Shown here: positions 46,808 through 55,266 of the stretch, piece by piece
How the letters are laid out: each line of letters begins with the position of its first letter
How positions within the stretch are numbered: the first letter of the stretch is position 1
Assembly: GCA_963726715.1 (NCBI GenBank)
Contig: CAVSDF010000006.1
Span: 124,001 to 188,000 of the forward strand
DNA: 64,000 nt
Reading direction: 5' to 3'
Source of the DNA: CAVSDF01 sp963726715
GTDB taxonomy: Bacteria > Bacteroidota > Rhodothermia > Rhodothermales > BA12
Notes under the pieces: generated by a model
Told to the model about the DNA's origin: nothing
The model's database searches: none
Seen by the model: only the letters and a program-made list of their open reading frames with translations
Position numbers and translations under genes: made by a program

Positions 46808-47491
46808 ATGAAAGAGCTTCTGCGCGAGATCAAGGCCGCCATGGGCATCTACGACGCTCCGGCGTCGGGGACGCTCCACGGCGTGCTGGCCGAGTTCGCC
46901 AACCCCGGCGCACTCCTCGACGCCGCCGCCGCGGCGCGTGAGGCGGGCTACCGCCACTACGACACGCACTCGCCCTTCCCGATCCACGGGATGGACAAGG
47001 CGATGGGGCTGGGAAACTCCATCGTGGGCTTCTTCACGCTCGGCGGCGCGGCAACGGGCCTCGCCCTCGCCACGTGGATGCAGTGGTGGATGGGCGCCGT
47101 CGACTATCCGATGAACATCTCGAACAAGCCTGCCTTCGCGTTCGAGCCGTCGATCCCGGTGATGTTCGAGCTCACCGTACTTCTCGGCGCCCTCGGGACG
47201 GCCATCGGGATGTTCGCGATCAACGGCCTGCCGCGCCCCTACAACCCGCTCTTCAACTCGGCCCGCTTCGGCCGCGTCACCGACGACGCCTTCTTCCTCT
47301 ACGTCGCCGCCTCCGACGCCAACTTTGACGAGGCCAGCGTCGCCGACTTCGCCCGCCGCAACGGCGCGACGCATGTCGAGACGATCCGCGAGGAAGACCC
47401 CGAGGCTGTGACGACGGATGTCGTCATCGTTGAGCCGACCGTCACGCCGTCGCTCACCGTTCCGACCGCCGCGGCCCCTCGCCTCCTCTGA
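46808..47491 (+). CDS. actD: ACIII subunit ActD (DUF3341)
   Basis: A 227-residue ACIII subunit of the DUF3341 family. It contains the conserved soluble block YRHYDTHSPFPIHGMDKAMG near residue 55, then two membrane helices (IVGFFTLGGAATGLALATWM and FELTVLLGALGTAIGMFAIN). A C-terminal soluble domain follows, including NGATHVETIREE. In ACIII structures ActD supports the ActC/ActB interface; no cofactor is expected. The ATG at 46808 is 58 bp after actC, and actE follows 55 bp later. Confidence 0.93.
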   Translation: MKELLREIKAAMGIYDAPASGTLHGVLAEFANPGALLDAAAAAREAGYRHYDTHSPFPIHGMDKAMGLGNSIVGFFTLGGAATGLALATWMQWWMGAVDYPMNISNKPAFAFEPSIPVMFELTVLLGALGTAIGMFAINGLPRPYNPLFNSARFGRVTDDAFFLYVAASDANFDEASVADFARRNGATHVETIREEDPEAVTTDVVIVEPTVTPSLTVPTAAAPRLL

Positions 47492-47546
47492 GCCACCGCC
47501 GCTCCGACGCGCACCCCTGACGGGCCGCCCGACTTTTCCCAGCACG

Positions 47547-48263
47547 ATGACCAAGACGTTTCTCGCCCTCGCCGCCGGTGCGCTCGCGCTCACCGGGTGC
47601 CGCGGGATGGTGTCGGAGGCCCCTCCGATCCACCCGAACCTGAACATGGACTTCCAGCAGCGTTTCGACCCGCAGGAGGCCAACACGTTCTTCGCCGACG
47701 GCCTGTCGATGCGCACGCCGGTTGCGGGCACCGTGGCGCGCGGACACGAGCGCGCCGACGGCGTCTTCTACCGCGGCGAGAACGGCGGCGCGTACGTGCA
47801 GACCAGCCCGGTGCCGCTCACCGAGGAACTGCTCCAGCGCGGCCAGCAGCGCTTCAACATCTACTGCTCGGTCTGCCACGGCAAGGCGGGCGACGGCAAG
47901 GGCATCATCATGACGGGCCAGTACGGCTACACGCCTGCGCCGTCGTACCACGAGGACAAGTACCGGACGATCGAGGACGGCTACATCTTTCACGTGATCG
48001 GCAACGGCGTCCGCTCGATGCCCGGCTACGCGCAGCAGATCCCCGTCGCCGACCGCTGGGCCATCGTCGCCTACATCCGCGCCCTGCAACGCTCGCAGTA
48101 CGCCGGTGCCGCCGACGTACCGGCCGGCGACCGAGCCGCCATCGAGCAGGCCCGCAGCGCCAACATGGGCGGCGGCTCGCAAGGCGCCGCCACCCCCGGC
48201 GCGACGACCGCCCCGGCAGCGCCCGCCGCTGCACCGACGCCGCCCACCGCGCCGTCCAACTGA
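47547..48263 (+). CDS. actE: ACIII subunit ActE, monohaem cytochrome c lipoprotein
   Basis: A 238-residue lipoprotein cytochrome c of ACIII. The signal MTKTFLALAAGALALTGC places a lipid cysteine at C18. The single haem site is C107-H111 (YCSVCHGKAGDGKG), with the likely methionine ligand in GVRSMPGYAQQIP. Upstream of the haem domain lies MDFQQRFDPQEANTFFADG, typical of ActE. The last 50 residues are an Ala/Pro/Thr tail. ActE is thought to pass electrons from ActA towards the oxidase or soluble carriers. It is followed by actF 64 bp later. Confidence 0.94.
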   Translation: MTKTFLALAAGALALTGCRGMVSEAPPIHPNLNMDFQQRFDPQEANTFFADGLSMRTPVAGTVARGHERADGVFYRGENGGAYVQTSPVPLTEELLQRGQQRFNIYCSVCHGKAGDGKGIIMTGQYGYTPAPSYHEDKYRTIEDGYIFHVIGNGVRSMPGYAQQIPVADRWAIVAYIRALQRSQYAGAADVPAGDRAAIEQARSANMGGGSQGAATPGATTAPAAPAAAPTPPTAPSN

Positions 48264-48327
48264 CCGATTCGCGCCGACGCGCCGCCCCCGCGCGGCACCT
48301 CTGCCCCGACGCCCCGACGCCCCTCCG

Positions 48328-49614
48328 ATGGAATCGCCCCTCCGCACCAGCGCGCTCTCGACCTGGCTCCTCGACCCCGTCACCCCGACGGCCGAGACGA
48401 CCGCCGAGCCTGCCTTCCGTTTCTCCGGCACCTCGCGCATGTGGCTGTTGCCGCTGTTCGCGGGCATCGCGCTCCTCGCGCTCAGCGTCGTCGGCGGCAC
48501 CATCGATCCGAAGCAGTTCTACTTCTCGTACCTCGTCGGCTGGGCCTTCTGCCTGACGATCTCGCTCGGGGCGCTCTTCTTCGTGATGGTGCACCACATC
48601 GTGCGGGCGCACTGGATGGTCGTCGTGCGCCGCGTCGCCGAGACGATGGCGATGTCGATTCCGGTGCTCGGGCTGCTCTTCCTGCCGATCGCGTTCGGGA
48701 TGCACGACCTGTTCCACTGGACGCACGCGGACCTCTACGTCGTCGGCGGGCCGCATTACGACCCGATTCTCGCGGGCAAGCAAGCGTTCCTGAACACGCC
48801 GTTCTTCTTCGCGCGCGTCGTCCTGTACTTCGTCGTCTGGTCGCTCTTCGCCACGCGCTTCTACCGCCTCTCGCTGCGTCAGGACATCTCGCCGGACCAT
48901 GACATCCCGGCCAAGCAGCGCTGGTGGAGCGCGCTCGGCATTCCCGTGTACGCTGTCACCGTCGCCTTCGCGGCCTTCGACCTCGTCATGTCGGTCGACC
49001 CGCACTGGTTCTCGACCATCTTCGGCGTCTACATCTTCGCGGGCGCCTACTGGGTGTCGTTCGCGTTCATCGTGCTTGTCACCATCCTCCTGCAGCGCGG
49101 CGGCGCCTTCGGCGATGCGGTCGGGGACGGGCATTACCTCGACCTCGGCAAGTGGATGTTCGCCTTCACCGTCTTCTGGGCGTACATCGCGTTCTCGCAG
49201 TACATGCTCATCTGGTACGGCAACCTGAAGGAGGAGACGATCTGGTTCTCGCACCGCATGGAGCACGGCTGGCAGTTCCACAGCGCTGCCCTGCTGATCG
49301 CGCACTTCATCCTGCCGTTCTTCATCCTGCTCTCGCAGGGCGCCAAGAAGTCGACGGCGCTGCTCTCGATCATGGCCGTCTGGTTCTTCGTGATGCAGTG
49401 GTTCGATCTGCACTGGCTCATCCAGCCGGTCCGCGTGACGGAGATGATCGCCGCGGGCGAGCACGCCTCGACGTTCCACTGGCTCGACCTGACGACGTGG
49501 CTCGGCCTCTTCGGCGTCTTCGCGGCCCTGTTCTTCTACCGCCTCGCCCGCCACCCGCTCGTGCCGATCAACGACCCGCGCCTCGCGCGCTCGATCGCCC
49601 ACGGACACGTCTGA
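48328..49614 (+). CDS. actF: ACIII subunit ActF, quinol-side membrane protein
   Basis: A 428-residue polytopic membrane subunit, a shortened homologue of ActC. Around ten helices are visible, with LVGWAFCLTISLGALFFVMV, the VHHIVRAHWMVVVRRVAET motif, and FDLVMSVDPHWFSTIFGVYI, which are typical of ActF. The start is the ATG at 48328. It is the last ACIII gene in the run; an intergenic stretch of 177 bp with two perfect hairpins follows before the oxidase-related genes begin. No ActG/ActH homologue could be assigned with confidence. Confidence 0.94.
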   Translation: MESPLRTSALSTWLLDPVTPTAETTAEPAFRFSGTSRMWLLPLFAGIALLALSVVGGTIDPKQFYFSYLVGWAFCLTISLGALFFVMVHHIVRAHWMVVVRRVAETMAMSIPVLGLLFLPIAFGMHDLFHWTHADLYVVGGPHYDPILAGKQAFLNTPFFFARVVLYFVVWSLFATRFYRLSLRQDISPDHDIPAKQRWWSALGIPVYAVTVAFAAFDLVMSVDPHWFSTIFGVYIFAGAYWVSFAFIVLVTILLQRGGAFGDAVGDGHYLDLGKWMFAFTVFWAYIAFSQYMLIWYGNLKEETIWFSHRMEHGWQFHSAALLIAHFILPFFILLSQGAKKSTALLSIMAVWFFVMQWFDLHWLIQPVRVTEMIAAGEHASTFHWLDLTTWLGLFGVFAALFFYRLARHPLVPINDPRLARSIAHGHV

Positions 49615-49665
49615 GGCGTCCGAGACCGTGGCCGGGCGAGACGGGGTGGGTCGCCTCCGGCCAAA

Positions 49666-49750
49666 CTTTCAGGGAAACCTGAAAGCTCGTGGCACTTTCA
49701 CATCCTCCCGCCGACCTGGCCGGTGCCCGCTGCGTTGCCGCTGCGGGCAC
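49666..49750 (+). promoter_or_regulatory. Mid-operon double hairpin between ACIII and oxidase genes
   Basis: CTTTCAGG-GAAA-CCTGAAAG (49666-49685) is a perfect 8-bp stem with a GNRA tetraloop, and GTGCCCGC ... GCGGGCAC (49723-49750) is a second perfect 8-bp stem. Together they fill the largest gap inside the operon. They could terminate part of the transcripts, protect the ACIII mRNA 3' end, or mark a processing site, setting the ratio of ACIII to oxidase. Confidence 0.55.
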
Positions 49751-49791
49751 TTGCTGTGACCCGCCTGCCGTACCCAACGGCGCCCGACCCG

Positions 49792-50679
49792 ATGGCCACC
49801 GACTCCTCCACACTTCTCGACCCGATCCCGGTCTCCCCCGTCAGCGCCGCACGCGTGGCCGCCGACGCGCTCTCGCTCGTGTGGGAGCCGAGCGAGAACG
49901 CCACGTCGTACCTCGTGCAGGTCGCCACCGCCACCGACTTCTCGAACGAGGCTCTCCTCGCCGAAGTCGAGACCGAGGCGACGCGCATCGACCTCGACGG
50001 GGGTGTCGAGATCGGGCAGACGTACTACTGGCGCGTGATGGCCTGCCGCGGCGGGGCGGAAAGCTCGGGCGAGCGCGTCGAGAGCTTCATCCCCGTCGAA
50101 GACGCCGTGGCGACCGACGCCGCCGTGATGGTCGACACGCCGCCCGCGGGCAACGGCAACCCGTCCGACCCGACGCGTACCGACCCGGACGCCGCCGAGG
50201 ACCTCGGGCCGGTCGCCGAACTCTTCAAGGCCAGTGGCGCTGCTGCGGCCGCCGAGGCGAGCGGCAGCGCGGTCGGGGCCGACACGGCGAACGAGATGGG
50301 CGTCGAGCCGGAAGGCGTGGCGTCGGCGCAGATCCTCGCCATCACCCTCGGCGTGCTCGTCACCATCGCCATCCTCGTCGTCATCGTCTTCAACTGGAAG
50401 GCCGTCGTGCGCGAGCAGGCCGTCGCGGCGGCGTCGGCGCGCGTGCCGGGAACGTCGGCGAACGCCATCCGTCACCCGCTGCTCTACGACACCGAGATGC
50501 AGGCCCGCCGCGCGCTCGACCACTACGAAGTCGTCAACGACGCGAGCGGCCGCTACCGCATCCCGATTCAGGAAGCGATGGAAGCGCAGGTCCGCGCCGC
50601 CGCTCCCGCCGCCGGCCTCCCCCCGCGCGACAGCAGCGCCGCCGCTGCCTCCCCCATCCCCGACCTCACCGGGCGCTGA
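49792..50679 (+). CDS. Fibronectin-like single-pass membrane protein of the ACIII-caa3 operon
   Basis: An unrecognised 295-residue protein, conserved in position with the respiratory genes. Residues 21-105 look like a fibronectin type III/Ig-like domain (LVWEPSENATSYLVQVATAT, QTYYWRVMA). A disordered acidic linker follows, then one transmembrane helix at 179-201 (AQILAITLGVLVTIAILVVI). The C-terminal domain has LLYDTEMQARRALDHYEVVN followed by YRIPIQEAMEAQV, which resembles short proteins encoded next to SCO and caa3 genes in other phyla, from memory. There is no signal peptide, so the N-terminus may flip out with the helix as anchor. It is 16 bp from the SCO gene. An oxidase subunit or assembly factor is the natural guess. 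Confidence 0.7.
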   Translation: MATDSSTLLDPIPVSPVSAARVAADALSLVWEPSENATSYLVQVATATDFSNEALLAEVETEATRIDLDGGVEIGQTYYWRVMACRGGAESSGERVESFIPVEDAVATDAAVMVDTPPAGNGNPSDPTRTDPDAAEDLGPVAELFKASGAAAAAEASGSAVGADTANEMGVEPEGVASAQILAITLGVLVTIAILVVIVFNWKAVVREQAVAAASARVPGTSANAIRHPLLYDTEMQARRALDHYEVVNDASGRYRIPIQEAMEAQVRAAAPAAGLPPRDSSAAAASPIPDLTGR

Positions 50680-50695
50680 CTGCGCCCCGCCCCTG

Positions 50696-51517
50696 ATGTT
50701 CGCCCGCCTCGCCGTCCTGCTCCTCCTCGCCGCCAGCGCTGCCCCGCTGCGCGCGCAGGTGCCGGGGACCGTCGTGCCGGGCACGGAGGGCGTCGGACTC
50801 GTCGAGCGGCTCGGGCGCAAGGTGCCTGCCGGGCTGACCTTCCACGACGACACCGGCAAGGAAGTCGCGCTCGGGAGCTACCTCGGGAAGGGCAAGCCAG
50901 TCGTGCTGATGCTCGTCTACTACGACTGCCCGATGCTCTGCAACCTGCTCCTCGACGGGTTCACGAGCGCCATCGCCGAGGTCCCGGTGTCGCCCGGCGC
51001 CGACTACACCGTCGTCACCGTCTCGTTCGAGCCGACCGAGACCCTGGCCGACGCGCAGCGCCAGAAGGCCCGCCACATCGCCGCGCTCGGGCGCGAGGGC
51101 GCGGAGACTGGCTGGCACTTCCTCACCGGCTCCAAGCCCGCGATCCTCGGCCTCGCCGACGCCGTCGGGTTCGAGTACCGGTGGGACGAGCGCTCGAAGC
51201 AGTACGCCCACCCGGCGACGCTCATCTTCCTCGCGCCCGACGGCACCATCACGCGCTACCTGCCCGGCCTCACCTTCAACCCGCGCGACGTGCGCCTCGC
51301 CCTCGGCGAAGCCTCCGAGGGCAAGGTCGGCACCCCGTTCGACAGCTTCCTGATGCTCTGCTTCCAGTACGATGCCGACGCCGGGAGCTACGTGCCCGCC
51401 GCGACCGCCATCATGAAGGGCGCCGGTGCCATGACGGTGACACTGCTCGGCCTTTTCCTGACCCTCCTCTGGCGCCGCCACAAGACCGCGTCGCCCCTCA
51501 CTCCCGCCGACGCCTGA
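50696..51517 (+). CDS. SCO1/SenC-type copper chaperone
   Basis: A 273-residue SCO protein that helps load copper into the CuA site of cytochrome oxidase. A signal peptide (LAVLLLLAASAAPLRAQ) is followed by a thioredoxin-like fold with the copper/thiol motif VYYDCPMLCNLLLDG (CxxxC) and the conserved histidine in YAHPATLIFLAPDG. A C-terminal membrane helix (MTVTLLGLFLTLLW) is present, which is less usual and would anchor the protein at its tail. The gene is 6 bp upstream of coxB, whose product carries the CuA site, a fitting arrangement. The ATG at 50696 is used. Confidence 0.92.
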   Translation: MFARLAVLLLLAASAAPLRAQVPGTVVPGTEGVGLVERLGRKVPAGLTFHDDTGKEVALGSYLGKGKPVVLMLVYYDCPMLCNLLLDGFTSAIAEVPVSPGADYTVVTVSFEPTETLADAQRQKARHIAALGREGAETGWHFLTGSKPAILGLADAVGFEYRWDERSKQYAHPATLIFLAPDGTITRYLPGLTFNPRDVRLALGEASEGKVGTPFDSFLMLCFQYDADAGSYVPAATAIMKGAGAMTVTLLGLFLTLLWRRHKTASPLTPADA

Positions 51518-51523
51518 ACACCC

Positions 51524-52463
51524 ATGGAACGCTCGCTCTGGCTGCCGCCGCAGGGGTCCACCCTCGCCCCGTCCATCGACTGGATCTTCCACTTCGTCAC
51601 CAATGTGAGCCTGATCTTCTTCGTGCTCGTCGTGGGCGCGATGGCGATCCTCGTCTACAAGTACCGCCGCCGCGAGGCCGGTGAGGTGCCTTCGCCGCCC
51701 GAGGAGAGCAAGGCCCTGGAACTGACGTGGATCGTGATTCCGACGATCCTCTCGCTTCTCGTCTTCACGTGGGGCTTCAAAACCTACATCAAGCTGCAAG
51801 TCGCCCCGCCCGATGCCTACGAGGTGCGCGTCAAGGGATTCCAGTGGGGATGGACGTTCACGTTCCCAGAAGGCTTCCAGGCAACCAACGAGATCTTCGT
51901 GCCGGTCGGGCGCCCGATCCGCTTCGTGATGGACTCGCAGGATGTGCTCCACTCGTTCTACATCCCCGCGATGCGCGTCAAGCAGGACGTGCTCCCCAAC
52001 CGGTACTCGTCGGTGTGGTTCGAGGGCACGCAGACCGGCGTCTTCGACATCTTCTGCACCGAGTACTGCGGCACGTCGCACTCGTACATGATCGGCAAGC
52101 TCCACGTCGTCGATCAGGGCACCTTCAACGAATGGGCCGAGACCGGCGGCGTCGGCGACATGAGCGCCTCGCTTGCCGCTCGAAGAGCAGGGCGCCATCC
52201 TCGCCAAGAAGAATGCGTGCCAGACCTGCCACAGCGTCGATGGCTCGGCAGGCACGGGCCCGACGTGGAAGGGCCTCTACGAGAAGAGCCACGCGACGAG
52301 CGCGGGCACCGTCGTCGCCGACGAGAACTACCTGCGCGAGTCGATCCTCAACCCCGGCGCCAAGATCGTCCAGGGCTACGCGAACGTGATGCCCGCCAAC
52401 TACTCGACGCTTCCCGGCGAGCAGGTGGACGCGATCATCGCCTACATCAAGACGCTCAAGTAA
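51524..52463 (+). CDS. coxB: Cytochrome caa3 oxidase subunit II with fused cytochrome c (one frameshift)
   Basis: Oxidase subunit II with two membrane helices (LIFFVLVVGAMAILVY and WIVIPTILSLLVFTWGF) and a cupredoxin domain holding CuA: H143, C178, C182, H186 and M189. A C-terminal cytochrome c domain (NACQTCHSVDG, axial methionine in NVMPANYSTLP) follows, the arrangement that defines caa3 enzymes. The two parts are in different frames: the CuA frame runs to about 52172 and the cytochrome c frame from there to 52463. One extra T in GCTTGCCGCTC would fix this and restore SASLPLEEQGAILAKK. A separate cytochrome gene starting at the TTG at 52173 is possible but less likely. About 313 residues when joined. 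Confidence 0.9.
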
Positions 52464-52533
52464 GCGCCGCCGCGTCTTCGGGCGCTGCGTCTGACGACTT
52501 CCCCCTTGCGCGGCCCCGGCCGCCCACCCCGAC

Positions 52534-54333
52534 ATGGCACAGACCGCAACCCTTGCCCCGGCGCCCCCCGCCACGCACACCGACGACGCCCACGGGCACG
52601 TCGACGCGATGGGGCACGCCGATGTGAACTACCTCAACCAGGAGCGCGGCCTCAAGTCGTGGCTCACGACGGTCGACCACAAGCGCATCGGCATCCTCTA
52701 CATGATCACCCTGATGGTGGTCTTCCTCGTCGCCGGCATCGCCGCACTTCTCGTGCGCACCGAGCTGATGACGCAGGGCCGGACGATCATGTCGGCGGAT
52801 TCGTACAACTTCACGTTCACGCTCCACGGCGTGTTGATGACGTTCCTCTTCCTCGTGCCCGTCACGCCCGGCGTGCTCGGCAACTTCGTGCTCCCGCTTC
52901 AACTGGGCGCCAAGGACGTCGCGTTTCCGAGGCTGAACCTCGCGTCGTGGTACTTCTACCTCGCGGGCGCGGGCCTGGTCATCACGGCCATTGCGATGGG
53001 CCTCTTTCCGGACACCGGGTGGACGTTCTACACGCCCTACTCGATCCGCACGAACGGCTCGGTCATCTTCCTGACGCTCGCCATCTTCATCGCAGGCTTC
53101 GCGTCGATCTTCACCGGCCTCAACTTCATCGTGACCATCCACAAGATGCGCGCGCCGGGGCTGACGTGGAACCGCCTGCCGCTGTTCGTCTGGGCGATGT
53201 ACGCGGTGAGCCTCGTGCAGGTGCTGGCGACGCCGGTTCTCGGCGTGACGATGCTGCTGCTCTTCGCCGAGCGCGTCTTCGGCATCGGCATCTTCGACCC
53301 GGCCAAGGGGGGCGACCCGGTCCTCTTCCAGCACTTCTTCTGGTTCTACAGCCATCCGGCGGTCTACATCATGATCCTGCCGGCCTTCGGGATCGTGAGC
53401 GAACTGATCGCCACGTTCTCGCGGCAGCGCATCTACGGCTACCGCGCCGTCGCGCTCTCGTCGGTGGCCATCGCGCTCCTCGGCTTCCTCGTCTGGGGGC
53501 ACCACATGTTCGTGTCGGGGCAGTCGGCGATCTCGGCCATCGTGTTCTCGCTCATCACCTACCTGATCGGCATTCCCTCGGGCGTGAAGGTCTTCAACTG
53601 GGTGGCGACGATGTACAAGGGATCGATCTGGCTGCGGACGCCGATGATCTACGCGCTGATGTTCCTCTTCCTGTTCACCATCGGCGGCCTGACCGGCATC
53701 ATGGTCGGCGTCCTCGCGGTCGATGTTCACCTGCACGACACGTACTACGTCGTCGCGCACTTCCACTACGTGATGATGGGTGGAACGGTGATCGCGCTCA
53801 TCGGCGGGATGTACTACTGGTTTCCGAAGATGTTTGGCAAGATGTACCCGGAGCGCGCGTCGCAGATTGCTGCCGTGTTCGTGTTTATCGGCTTCAACGT
53901 GACGTTCTTCACGCAGTTCATCCTCGGCTCGCAGGGGATGCCGCGCCGCTACTACGACTACATCTCGGACTACGCGACGCTGCACTTCATCTCGACGATG
54001 GGCTCGTACATCCTCGGTCTCGGCCTCTTCGCTGTGCTCGGCACGTGGATCTGGGGATGGACGAAGGGCGAGCGCGCGCCGCAGAACCCGTGGGGCGCCG
54101 CGACCCTCGAATGGACGCACGCGACGACCCCGCCCGACGCGCACAACTTCCACCACACGCCCCTCGTGACGCGCGGCGCCTACGACTTCCACCTCGCCGA
54201 CGACCTCTTCGGCCCCACGTCCGGTGACGGGCACGGAGGGGATGGCAGCGGCGATGGACACGGAGATGGCGTGACCGCCGGTGACGGCGCCGCCGTCGCC
54301 CCGCCCGCGCCCGCCCCGACGCGCCTCGCGTGA
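52534..54333 (+). CDS. coxA: Cytochrome caa3 oxidase subunit I (A2 type)
   Basis: Catalytic haem-copper subunit, 599 residues, twelve helices, reducing O2 to water at haem a3/CuB. The haem a ligand lies in TFTLHGVLMTF; the CuB histidines in WFYSHPAVYIMILPAFG and WGHHMFVSGQ; the haem ligands near the end in HDTYYVVAHFHYVMMGG. The usual HPEVY glutamate is replaced by alanine and preceded by YS (YSHPAVY), the signature of A2-type oxidases such as R. marinus caa3, where Tyr-Ser takes over proton transfer. The N-terminus is His/Asp-rich, and the C-terminal 50 residues are Gly/Asp/His-rich. It follows coxB by 70 bp. Confidence 0.96.
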   Translation: MAQTATLAPAPPATHTDDAHGHVDAMGHADVNYLNQERGLKSWLTTVDHKRIGILYMITLMVVFLVAGIAALLVRTELMTQGRTIMSADSYNFTFTLHGVLMTFLFLVPVTPGVLGNFVLPLQLGAKDVAFPRLNLASWYFYLAGAGLVITAIAMGLFPDTGWTFYTPYSIRTNGSVIFLTLAIFIAGFASIFTGLNFIVTIHKMRAPGLTWNRLPLFVWAMYAVSLVQVLATPVLGVTMLLLFAERVFGIGIFDPAKGGDPVLFQHFFWFYSHPAVYIMILPAFGIVSELIATFSRQRIYGYRAVALSSVAIALLGFLVWGHHMFVSGQSAISAIVFSLITYLIGIPSGVKVFNWVATMYKGSIWLRTPMIYALMFLFLFTIGGLTGIMVGVLAVDVHLHDTYYVVAHFHYVMMGGTVIALIGGMYYWFPKMFGKMYPERASQIAAVFVFIGFNVTFFTQFILGSQGMPRRYYDYISDYATLHFISTMGSYILGLGLFAVLGTWIWGWTKGERAPQNPWGAATLEWTHATTPPDAHNFHHTPLVTRGAYDFHLADDLFGPTSGDGHGGDGSGDGHGDGVTAGDGAAVAPPAPAPTRLA

Positions 54334-54409
54334 CCCGACCGCGCCCGTGCCCGTCCGCCTCCCCCGGACGTGCCCGGCGCTCCTTCTCTGACGCCCGCCC
54401 TTCGCCCCG

Positions 54410-55177
54410 ATGGCCTCGCATCCCACCGCCTCGCTCGACGTCGACGCCCCCCACGCCCACGGCGCGGCGGCCCCGCACGGCACCCACGCCACGGGTGGCC
54501 ACCCCGACGACGGCCACGGCAGCGCTCACGCGCCGCACCTGAAGCACTACTTCGTCTCGTCCGAGCAGCAGTTCGACGCGGCGAAGATGGGGATGTGGCT
54601 CTTCCTCATGACCGAAATCCTGCTCTTCAGCGGGATGTTCGTCGGGTATGCCGTCTTCCGCATCTGGTACCCGGAGACGTTCGAGGCGTGCGCGCACGTG
54701 CTCGATACGCAGCTCGGATTTTACAACACGCTCGTGCTCCTCGCCTCCTCGTTTACGATGGCGATGGCGATCAACCGAATCCAGAACGGCGACCAGAAGA
54801 AGACGACGCTCTACCTGCTCGCCACGATCGCCGGGGCCCTCATCTTCCTCACGGTCAAGTACTTCGAGTACACGAGCAAATTCCACGGAGGCGTCTTTCC
54901 TGGCGATCGCTTTGCGCCCCACGGCGAGCACTACGGCTACCTCGCCGACGTGCCGCACGCGATGCAGTTCTTCGGCCTCTACTTCATGTCGACCGGCATC
55001 CACGCCGTTCACATCATCGCGGGCGTGATCGTGCTCACGTGGATCACGATCCGCAACATGAAGGGGCACTTCTCGGCAGAGTGGTATACGCCCGTCGAAC
55101 TCGGCGGCCTCTACTGGCACCTCGTGGACATCATCTGGATCTTCCTCTTCCCGCTGCTCTACCTCATCCACGGCTGA
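54410..55177 (+). CDS. coxC: Cytochrome caa3 oxidase subunit III
   Basis: Subunit III of the oxidase, 255 residues, supporting the stability of subunit I. Five helices are visible after a His-rich N-terminus of 45 residues (GTHATGGHPDDGHGSAHAPH). Family blocks are KMGMWLFLMTEILLFSGMFV, STGIHAVHIIAGVIVLTW, and ELGGLYWHLVDIIWIFLFPL with the terminal YLIHG. The ATG at 54410 is 76 bp after coxA. It is followed by a subunit IV gene. Confidence 0.94.
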   Translation: MASHPTASLDVDAPHAHGAAAPHGTHATGGHPDDGHGSAHAPHLKHYFVSSEQQFDAAKMGMWLFLMTEILLFSGMFVGYAVFRIWYPETFEACAHVLDTQLGFYNTLVLLASSFTMAMAINRIQNGDQKKTTLYLLATIAGALIFLTVKYFEYTSKFHGGVFPGDRFAPHGEHYGYLADVPHAMQFFGLYFMSTGIHAVHIIAGVIVLTWITIRNMKGHFSAEWYTPVELGGLYWHLVDIIWIFLFPLLYLIHG

Positions 55178-55266
55178 GACACAGCTGAGCGCGCGGGCCG
55201 ATCTCCGGCTGCAAGCTGATGATCCGGTGCCTCCGCGCCCCTCCGACTTCTTCCGACGACCGAACG

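Noticed and set aside
52173..52463. Separate cytochrome c gene with a TTG start
   Set aside because: The fused arrangement is the rule in caa3 oxidases and a single extra T explains the break; not excluded.
52534..54333. Defective oxidase because the HPEVY glutamate is missing
   Set aside because: The YSHPAVY form is the normal A2-type alternative.
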